Source: JAFDZO01 sp038225955 (GTDB taxonomy: Bacteria; Bacteroidota; Ignavibacteria; Tepidaquicellales; Tepidaquicellaceae). From it: a DNA stretch of 5,123 bases. Positions within the stretch are counted from its first letter, which is position 1; each line of letters starts with the position of its first letter. A program made the translations under genes and the position numbers. Below, piece after piece: positions 1 through 4,570 of this stretch. The notes beneath the pieces were generated by a model. The model was not told where the DNA came from. It searched no databases and saw only the letters and a program-made list of their open reading frames with translations. Location of the stretch: assembly GCA_038225955.1 (NCBI GenBank), contig JBBRQV010000199.1, positions 1 through 5,123 on the forward strand, read 5' to 3'.

Positions 1-51
1 ACTCCAGCATTAAAAGTAATTCTTCCGGGCAAATTTAATTTTTATCTATAA
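1..51 (+). CDS. 3' end of an upstream gene (partial, unidentified)
   Basis: Frame 1 is open from the first base to a TAA at 49-51 and gives the tail TPALKVILPGKFNFYL. The alternating hydrophobic/aromatic ending resembles the last strand of an outer-membrane or exported protein, but 16 residues are too few to identify a family. The two other plus frames meet stops earlier (positions 11-13 and 36-38), which mildly favours this frame. It could simply be chance open frame in AT-rich DNA. Confidence 0.35.
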   Translation, partial: TPALKVILPGKFNFYL

Positions 52-84
52 TAACTGCATTCAGTCTTTGAACGCATTTATTAA

Positions 85-113
85 TTATTGATTTTAAAAT
101 TATACAGTATAAT
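85..113 (+). promoter_or_regulatory. Possible promoter of the cytochrome-ApbE operon
   Basis: A perfect TATAAT lies at 108-113, with a weak TTATTG at 85-90 in the -35 position (17-nt spacer). The expected transcription start (~120) would fall almost on the ATG at 121, so the transcript would be essentially leaderless if that start is right. In such AT-rich DNA a TATAAT can occur by chance, and Bacteroidota use a different -7 consensus (TAnnTTTG), which I do not see here. Confidence 0.25.
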
Positions 114-120
114 TTATTAT

Positions 121-405
121 ATGAGATTAAGCCTTGCATATATTGTTATTATCGGATTAATATGTATTGTATCATTTTATTCCTGCGACGGACCTTTCCC
201 GACTGCAGCTAAACCAAATGTACCAAGTGACCATAGTAGTACTTTCGGAGGATTCCTTCACAAATCAATCAGCAGAAATGCCTCTGTAACAGATTGCATT
301 ACATGTCACTCATTAGAGGTTGAGGGGAAAGTAACATTAATAAATGGCGTAAGTACGTGGGCAAACTCATGCTATCAATGCCATGGTAAACTATGGGGAA
401 ATTAA
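121..405 (+). CDS. Small diheme c-type cytochrome, probable lipoprotein
   Basis: This is a 94-aa exported redox protein. It has an Arg near the N-terminus, a hydrophobic stretch (about residues 5-20) and then Cys22 in the context FYSC, a relaxed lipobox of the kind seen in Bacteroidota, so it is probably membrane-anchored. Two heme c motifs are visible: CITCH (residues 59-63, nt 295-309) and CYQCH (84-88, nt 370-384). The only other histidines are His38 and His47, and Met1 is the only methionine, which suggests bis-histidine ligation of both hemes. ATG 121 is preferred over TTG 88 because it begins directly with a normal signal sequence. The stop is 1 nt before the DUF4266 lipoprotein gene, so the two are probably co-transcribed. 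Its likely job is to pass electrons to or from the flavin components of the cluster (inference). No family name beyond a small multiheme-type cytochrome can be assigned. Confidence 0.8.
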   Translation: MRLSLAYIVIIGLICIVSFYSCDGPFPTAAKPNVPSDHSSTFGGFLHKSISRNASVTDCITCHSLEVEGKVTLINGVSTWANSCYQCHGKLWGN

Positions 406-406
406 A

Positions 407-622
407 ATGAAAACAAAACATCTTTTATTATTTATAATTGCATTAATTTTTATTTCCGGCTGCGCAGTTGTACAGCCTTATGAACGTGGACGTCTTGCCG
501 ACCCAAACATGATTTTTGATGAAGACCCTATACAGAAAGGAATCAAAGACCACTATATAAATATCCGCGAGGGCTCAGAAGGGGGAAACGGAACGGAAGG
601 CGGTGGCTGCGGTTGTGGATAA
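407..622 (+). CDS. DUF4266 small lipoprotein with Gly/Cys-rich C-terminus
   Basis: This 71-aa protein starts at ATG 407, preceded by GGGGAA at 395-400. An upstream in-frame ATG at 383 would add eight residues ahead of a perfect signal sequence and is unlikely. Residues 1-18 form a lipoprotein signal, and Cys19 sits in the lipobox ISGC. The body (PYERGRLADPNMIF, then a REGSEGG stretch) and the tail GGGCGCG match the DUF4266 family as I recall it; most members end in GGGCGCN, so the final Gly is a small departure. Cys68 and Cys70 at the extreme C-terminus are the conserved feature and could bind a metal, form a disulfide or be modified; the function is unknown. DUF4266 genes are typically found beside DUF3570 and ApbE genes, as here. 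The downstream gene's likely GTG start (615) overlaps this stop codon, which implies translational coupling. Confidence 0.85.
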   Translation: MKTKHLLLFIIALIFISGCAVVQPYERGRLADPNMIFDEDPIQKGIKDHYINIREGSEGGNGTEGGGCGCG

Positions 623-707
623 ATCGTTAAAATTATTTTTGCTTCTATTTGTTTCTTGACCTGCGATTCTTTTCGCTCAACAGAGTGAAGACGAGCTTCA
701 GATAAAT
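615..707 (+). pseudogene. Interrupted signal-peptide region of the DUF3570 gene
   Basis: In the frame of the DUF3570 gene, GTG 615 opens VDKSLKLFLLLFVS, followed by TGA at 657-659, then PAILFAQQSEDELQIN leading into Met 708. Read through the TGA, this is a textbook Sec signal peptide: two Lys, a Leu/Phe core, and a signal-peptidase site after FA in front of QQ. The GTG overlaps the DUF4266 stop by 8 nt, as expected in an operon. No other ATG, GTG or TTG lies between the TGA and 708. So the stop is either a nonsense mutation or a base-call error, and a protein started at 708 would lack an export signal. Confidence 0.65.
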
Positions 708-1760
708 ATGAATTCTTACTTTGATAACTTCAGATTGATTGTTCTCTACCCTTCAATTAACTATACAAAAAATATTGATAGTAAAACTTCTGTTAATGGT
801 TCGTATTTAGTAGATGCGATAAGCTCAGCAACAATGAAAATGCTTTTCAAAGTTGATGGAATAACTTCTGCCACTACGACTAAAAACGGCGGCGGAGATA
901 ATACTCCTGATGAATTACGACATCAATTTAATCTTGGAATCACAAGAGATATTTCAGGAGCAACATTATCTGCTAACGGAATGTACAGCACAGAGCATGA
1001 TTACTCATCGAAAACTTTTGCTGCAAATCTTATTCTACCTTTTGCAAAAAAGAATACAATCTTCCAGCTTGGATATGCAGGCAACTGGGATAAAGTTTTT
1101 CCGCAGACAAGAACTTGGACTAGGGAAAGAAACACTACAACTCTGAATCTTGGCGTAACGCAGATACTTTCAAAAAATATTATTAGTCAGCTCGATTTTT
1201 CTTTTATTAATATGACGGGCTATATGCTTGACGGTTATCAGGTTGTGAGGATTATTGATAACGGGGTTTTGAGAACGCTCGAGCCGATTGAACCCGATGT
1301 GCGAATAAGAAAAGCTGCAGGGCTGAGAGTAAACTTCGGCATTACAAAGCTTTCAACTGTTCTTCTTGGCTATAGATATTACTGGGATACATGGGATATT
1401 ACATCGCATACTTTTGATGTGGAGTATAAAACTCACGTAACTGATTACACAAATATTTCACTTGGCTTCAGACAGTACTTACAAACTAAAGCATACTTCT
1501 TTAAGCCGGAATACACAACAGTTGAGTCGTTAATGACAGTTGACGGAAAATTGAATTCGGGATATACAAATCAATTAACTTTGGAATTAGAAATTAAAGG
1601 ATACAAAGGTTCAGGTTTTCCATTTCTTAATAATGATAAAGTCTCGTTCGTTTCAAGTGTAGGAATTTATCACAGGCATACAGATTCTCCCGATTGGGCA
1701 ACGCGTCTGCAGGAAATGTATGCATATTTATTTTCAATAGGATTTAAAATATTATTATAA
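708..1760 (+). CDS. DUF3570 outer-membrane beta-barrel with two FMN-attachment-like motifs
   Basis: The intact frame encodes 350 aa; counted from the likely original GTG at 615 the gene would give about 381 residues, near the usual family size. It reads as amphipathic beta-strands throughout and shows DUF3570 hallmarks: an N-terminal SYFDNF/VLYPSINY block, the DAISSAT block, the YRYYWDTW...SHTF block (about residues 223-236) and a C-terminal strand SIGFKILL. Two stretches match the ApbE flavinylation pattern D-[GA]-x-[ST]-[GS]-A-T: DAISSAT (residues 36-42) and DGITSAT (50-56), so Thr42 and Thr56 could carry covalent FMN. This fits the ApbE gene two positions downstream. The inferred role is a barrel that helps move electrons through the outer membrane. 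Tryptophans are all TGG, so the upstream TGA is not normal sense coding. As it stands the copy lacks a signal peptide unless the TGA is read through or is an error. Confidence 0.85.
   Translation: MNSYFDNFRLIVLYPSINYTKNIDSKTSVNGSYLVDAISSATMKMLFKVDGITSATTTKNGGGDNTPDELRHQFNLGITRDISGATLSANGMYSTEHDYSSKTFAANLILPFAKKNTIFQLGYAGNWDKVFPQTRTWTRERNTTTLNLGVTQILSKNIISQLDFSFINMTGYMLDGYQVVRIIDNGVLRTLEPIEPDVRIRKAAGLRVNFGITKLSTVLLGYRYYWDTWDITSHTFDVEYKTHVTDYTNISLGFRQYLQTKAYFFKPEYTTVESLMTVDGKLNSGYTNQLTLELEIKGYKGSGFPFLNNDKVSFVSSVGIYHRHTDSPDWATRLQEMYAYLFSIGFKILL
813..875 (+). other. Tandem ApbE-type flavinylation motifs in DUF3570
   Basis: Nucleotides 813-833 encode DAISSAT and 855-875 encode DGITSAT, with the two Asp residues 14 positions apart. 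Known ApbE targets (NqrB, NqrC, RnfG, FMN_bind proteins) carry a motif of the form [SD]-G-x-[ST]-G-[AS]-T, with FMN phosphoester-linked to the last Thr. The second copy differs from that form only by Ser for Gly at position 5; the first also has Ala for Gly at position 2. Actual modification is inferred, not shown. Confidence 0.5.
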
Positions 1761-1798
1761 AAGTTTTTTATAAAAAATTTAAAATAGATTTTAATAAA

Positions 1799-2440
1799 AT
1801 GAACAGAAGAAATTTTTTACTAGCATCTACAATGGCAGTTGCAGCAGGTACAATCCTACCCTCTGCGTTGAAAGCAATCGGGAAAAATAATTTACCTGTA
1901 AGCGAAGAAAATTTTTCTCTCGAAGTGATTACCGGTAATCCCGATAAAGCATCGGCAATGTTAGAAGCATTTGCAAAGCAGGGAAACTTTGGAATGGGGA
2001 ATCTTAAATATGCTGAATATTCAATCGCAGGAAATGCAGTCGGCGATATTGTATTTGTAAGAAACGGAAGACTCATAGATTTTACAAAGTCAAGCGATTC
2101 GTTATATGAAGGATTGAAAGACATAAGAAAAACATTATCTCTTCCTTCACTAATTGAAAATCCTGTGAGATTAAGATTATTTACAAAATCAGAAAGCGAA
2201 GCAAAGAAAGTGTTTGTAATGCAAAAAGGTGAAATCGTAAAGCAGATTGATATGAGCATGTATGGGAATTATAGTTTTATGGGGAAGGCAGGAGTGACTA
2301 AAGTAAATGTTTCCGAAAGTGGAGTGCGCATAACGGATTCAGACTGCAAATATAAAATCTGCAGCAAGATGAAGGCTATCACAAAGGCAGGTGATTTTCT
2401 TACGTGTATTCCTAACGAACTTCATATCTTCGCCGAATAG
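1799..2440 (+). CDS. Tat-exported protein with C-terminal NusG domain II
   Basis: This is a 213-aa protein. Residues 1-26 form a twin-arginine signal (NRRNFLL, an Ala-rich core, then ALKA), implying export in a folded state, often with a cofactor. Residues about 132-212 match NusG domain II (DUF1312): a VFVMQKGEIVKQI strand pair, then SGVRITDSDCKYKIC, a GD turn and TCIPNELHIF. The three family cysteines are Cys183, Cys188 and Cys203, and they are the only cysteines in the protein. NusG_II domains occur outside NusG next to ApbE and FMN-binding redox genes. Residues about 36-130 form a segment I do not recognise, with no Cys or His. The gene sits 38 nt after DUF3570 and 5 nt before ApbE, so it is probably part of the same envelope redox module, perhaps as a partner or assembly factor. 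No clear ribosome binding site precedes ATG 1799; the leader is A/T-rich. Confidence 0.75.
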   Translation: MNRRNFLLASTMAVAAGTILPSALKAIGKNNLPVSEENFSLEVITGNPDKASAMLEAFAKQGNFGMGNLKYAEYSIAGNAVGDIVFVRNGRLIDFTKSSDSLYEGLKDIRKTLSLPSLIENPVRLRLFTKSESEAKKVFVMQKGEIVKQIDMSMYGNYSFMGKAGVTKVNVSESGVRITDSDCKYKICSKMKAITKAGDFLTCIPNELHIFAE

Positions 2441-2445
2441 AATTT

Positions 2446-3432
2446 ATGAAAGTAGTAATATTTTTTGTTTTTTTATTTGCACCGGCTCAGTACTGTTTTT
2501 CTCAAGATAGTACTGTAACATTTGAGATGAGCGCAAGCAAGGAGCTGATGGGAACGCATTTTGAAATCACTGCGATTCACTCAAGCATTGACTCCTGCAA
2601 GAAAGCAATTTATTATGCCTTTAAGGAAATTGAGCGAATTGAAAAATTTGCCAGTAACTACAAAGACTCAACTGAAATAAGCAACGTAAACAATAACGCA
2701 GCATCTTATCCTGTAAAAGTAAGTTTTGAGCTTTACGAACTTATAAAAAGAAGCTTAGTTTACTCTGAGCTTTACGACGGCTATTTTGATATTAGTGTAG
2801 GACCGCTGACTGATTACTGGGGATTTAATTCAGACCATCCGCTGAAAACACCACCCGATTCATCTCTTATAAAATATCTACTTGGATTCGTTGGTTACAA
2901 AAATATTGTTTTGAATTCAAATGATACTACAATATCATATCTTAAAAAAGGATTGAAGATTGATTTAGGCGGAATTGCAAAAGGATATGCATTAGACAGA
3001 GCGATTAAAATTTTGCATGATAGGGGAATTAAAAATTTTCTGCTTAACGGCGGTGGAGATATTTATGCAGGCGGAAGAAAAAGCAAGGATGCAAAATGGG
3101 TAATTGGAGTAAAAGACCCACGGGAAAATCAAAACGTTGTTAAGCGAATTGAAGTAGAAGATTGCGCAGTACTTACAAGCGGAGACTACGAGCGCTATAG
3201 TATAATAAACGGAATAAGATACCATCATATTTTTAATCCCAAGAACGGTTTCCCTGCAAAAGACTGCCAAAGTGCAACCGTTATATTGGAGAATTGTGAG
3301 GAAGGCGTAATGTTCTCAAAAATTCTTTTCATATGCGGAAAAGAAAAGCTCCCATCTAATACACCTTATTTTGTTATCAAAGAAAAAGGAATAAGTGATG
3401 AAAATATTTTATTCACAAATTTTACCCGGTAA
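2446..3432 (+). CDS. apbE: ApbE-family FAD:protein FMN transferase, altered metal site
   Basis: ApbE enzymes act outside the cytoplasm, splitting FAD and attaching FMN through a phosphoester to Thr/Ser of target proteins, with a divalent metal. This 328-aa copy is near full length. It has a Sec signal (residues 1-19, cut probably before QDS), the MGTHFEI start of the domain (35-41), DISVGPLTDYW (115-125), IDLGGIAKGYALD (172-184), NGGGDIYAGG (201-210), VLTSGDYERY (242-251) and HIFNPKNG (261-268). Those flavin-binding motifs are well kept. In the C-terminal helix, where the family usually has ADALSTALFVLG, this protein reads GVMFSKILFICG (287-298), so the metal-ligand Asp and Thr align with Val288 and Lys292. 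The frame around it is clean, so this is substitution rather than frameshift. The last 30 residues are also shorter than usual. It starts 5 nt after the NusG_II gene. The candidate target is the DUF3570 barrel. Activity is uncertain. Confidence 0.88.
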   Translation: MKVVIFFVFLFAPAQYCFSQDSTVTFEMSASKELMGTHFEITAIHSSIDSCKKAIYYAFKEIERIEKFASNYKDSTEISNVNNNAASYPVKVSFELYELIKRSLVYSELYDGYFDISVGPLTDYWGFNSDHPLKTPPDSSLIKYLLGFVGYKNIVLNSNDTTISYLKKGLKIDLGGIAKGYALDRAIKILHDRGIKNFLLNGGGDIYAGGRKSKDAKWVIGVKDPRENQNVVKRIEVEDCAVLTSGDYERYSIINGIRYHHIFNPKNGFPAKDCQSATVILENCEEGVMFSKILFICGKEKLPSNTPYFVIKEKGISDENILFTNFTR

Positions 3433-3470
3433 TCTTCCACAGTAAAAGGTATTTACTTATCGGTAATCTT
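3427..3470 (+). repeat. Direct repeat CGGTAATCTT flanking a small inverted repeat
   Basis: CGGTAATCTT occurs at 3427-3436 (overlapping the apbE stop) and again at 3461-3470, starts 34 bp apart. Between them is a perfect inverted repeat, AGTAAA (3441-3446) and TTTACT (3452-3457), around a 5-nt centre. The arrangement sits just ahead of the sixth gene, with a TATAAC at 3494-3499, and could be an operator or a relic of a small duplication. There is no T-run, so it does not look like a terminator. Confidence 0.3.
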
Positions 3471-3521
3471 TCATTACATTTCTTAAAAGTAATTATAACG
3501 GAAGTACAAAACCTATTAGCT

Positions 3522-4171
3522 ATGGGATAACTTTCCGAAATATTCTTTTCTTCATTTCTTTTTTTTGCGTTCTCTCGCAGACTGCGAACTCACAGGATAG
3601 CAAACAAAATCCTTATGGACAAAAATCACTACCTGAAACAATTAATAATCTTTTAGAAAATTCTACTTCGAAGTCTGCAATTATAAAATCTGATAAGATA
3701 AGAGATGAAAAGTTTGAGTATATGAAATCAATTCAGCTTGATTTATACAAAGCTCCGGTTGAGATAAAAGAAACCTTTCATTTCAATCTGATTGAAAGTG
3801 TAAACAGTAATGTGAAATTCGGCGGATTTTATAACGGTAGCGTGAACATACAATTCTCTCCGGCTATGTATATAAAGCCATTTCAGTTCCTTAGTATTTA
3901 TGCGAACCATCAGAAAAATTTATTTATTCCTATGAAGGATTTGCAAAGTAATATGTTCTCTCTTGCTGCCGAGGCATCGGGTATTATCCTTGTGGAGAAT
4001 GCCGTTAAATTGTTTGCCCCTCCGAATAAAGTTGTGCGAGGACTTGCCGAGTTCACTCTTAAGAACTGCATATCGTTTTTGATATACTCAATTTTTAATT
4101 CCACACAAAAACCAACTGACGGAGTTTATAAGTACGACTTCTATTATATCTCAGCAGGGATAACTTTTTAA
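3522..4171 (+). CDS. Exported beta-rich protein of unknown family, start disrupted
   Basis: The frame ending at 4171 is open back to 3467, but its first usable start is ATG 3722 (149 aa), which would begin mid-protein. Upstream, the same frame encodes ITFRNILFFISFFCVLSQTA followed by NSQDS, an excellent signal peptide with an ANS/QD cleavage site. An ATG at 3522 lies in another frame just before it (atg gga taa). One extra G in the GGG run at 3524-3526 would give M-G-I-T-F-R and a 216-aa exported protein. Otherwise a rare ATT (3515) or ATA (3527) start would be needed. The mature part has alternating strands (FGGFYNGSVNIQF, FLSIYANHQ), two hydrophobic stretches (about MFSLAAEASGIILV and ISFLIYSIF) and ends YYISAGITF, like an outer-membrane-associated protein. 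I do not recognise a family. It lies about 90 nt after apbE, so it may have its own promoter. Confidence 0.6.
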
Positions 4172-4186
4172 GTATCTTGGTTCTTG

Positions 4187-4209
4187 TTGTCGGGAAGTAT
4201 TCCCGACAA
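4187..4209. repeat. Perfect 10-bp inverted repeat (hairpin) after the sixth gene
   Basis: TTGTCGGGAA at 4187-4196 and its exact complement TTCCCGACAA at 4200-4209 are separated by GTA. It starts 15 nt after the stop at 4171, where a terminator would be expected, but no T-run follows on either strand. It could be a weak or Rho-dependent terminator, an mRNA 3'-end stabiliser, or one copy of a dispersed intergenic palindrome. Confidence 0.55.
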
Positions 4210-4281
4210 ATGACTAACCCTTTCAACTTTTCTCTATGTATTAAAAATTTATTTTTCTATCTTACCTATAGTCGACATTGG

Positions 4282-4310
4282 TTGAAAATTGAATAAATGC
4301 TACTGATAAA
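4282..4310 (+). promoter_or_regulatory. Promoter-like sequence for the candidate small RNA
   Basis: TTGAAA at 4282-4287 and GATAAA at 4305-4310 are separated by exactly 17 nt, a good sigma-70-like match. Transcription would begin near 4317, five bases before the first long stem of the candidate RNA. A short hairpin (CTACT 4300-4304 with AGTAG 4310-4314) overlaps the -10 box and could bind a protein. Confidence 0.4.
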
Positions 4311-4316
4311 GTAGTA

Positions 4317-4473
4317 ATAAACTTCAGATAGTAATGGAGTGGCGAAAACATTAGCAGTCTATCTGAAGAGATTTTAAATACCCGTGTGGGGTATTGATAA
4401 TACGATGGAAATTGGCGGCTAAATTAAAACTGAAAAACCTGATTGCTCGGAATACGAACTTTCAGGTTTTTTT
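4317..4473 (+). ncRNA. Candidate structured small RNA, class unknown
   Basis: This intergenic stretch has no convincing ORF but dense complementarity. CTTCAGATAG (4322-4331) pairs perfectly with CTATCTGAAG (4359-4368). Inside it, TAATG (4332-4336) pairs with CATTA (4349-4353) around the loop GAGTGGCGAAAA, leaving a GCAGT bulge. AATACCC (4377-4383) pairs with GGGTATT (4389-4395) around GTGTG. Alternatively GTATT (4391-4395) can pair with AATAC (4399-4403), so the two states exclude each other. A strong terminator ends it at 4473. The length would be about 157 nt. It does not show the signature motifs I know for tmRNA, RNase P RNA, SRP RNA, 5S rRNA or the TPP, cobalamin, SAM and c-di-GMP riboswitches; a 6S-like RNA cannot be excluded. 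No plus-strand gene follows it in the window, which argues for a stand-alone RNA rather than a riboswitch. Confidence 0.45.
4433..4473 (+). terminator. Rho-independent terminator
   Basis: AAAAACCTGA (4433-4442) pairs perfectly with TCAGGTTTTT (4462-4471) around a 19-nt loop, and the descending arm runs into seven T residues (4467-4473). It is oriented to end plus-strand transcription. It would close the candidate small RNA and also protect the convergent minus-strand gene from read-through. Confidence 0.75.
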
Positions 4474-4570
4474 ATACACACTCTTCTCGTTACTAAGTTG
4501 TAAATACCGCTTTAGGGGGCTTCGGCTTCGTAACGTTATAGATTCCCCTTAGTTAGATGGGAACTTGTTT

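Noticed and set aside
657..659. TGA recoded as Trp, Gly or selenocysteine
   Set aside because: Every Trp in the window is TGG and there is no other in-frame TGA. The site is a signal peptide, not a redox centre, and no SECIS-like stem is obvious right after it. A mutation or base error is simpler.
910..1146. Plus-strand 78-residue frame inside the DUF3570 gene
   Set aside because: It is out of frame within a well-supported gene and shows no signal, domain or ribosome binding site.
1768..2259. Minus-strand 163-residue open frame opposite the NusG_II gene
   Set aside because: It lies antisense to a gene with a clear Tat signal and domain match, and its translation shows no recognisable domain; it is a shadow frame.
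2992..3270. Minus-strand open frame opposite apbE
   Set aside because: It covers the most conserved ApbE motifs on the other strand and has no features of its own.
4433..4460. TPP riboswitch suggested by AACCTGAT followed by GGAATACGA
   Set aside because: The CTGAGA element is absent, the 3' conserved part does not match, and the ACCTGA is explained as one arm of a terminator stem.
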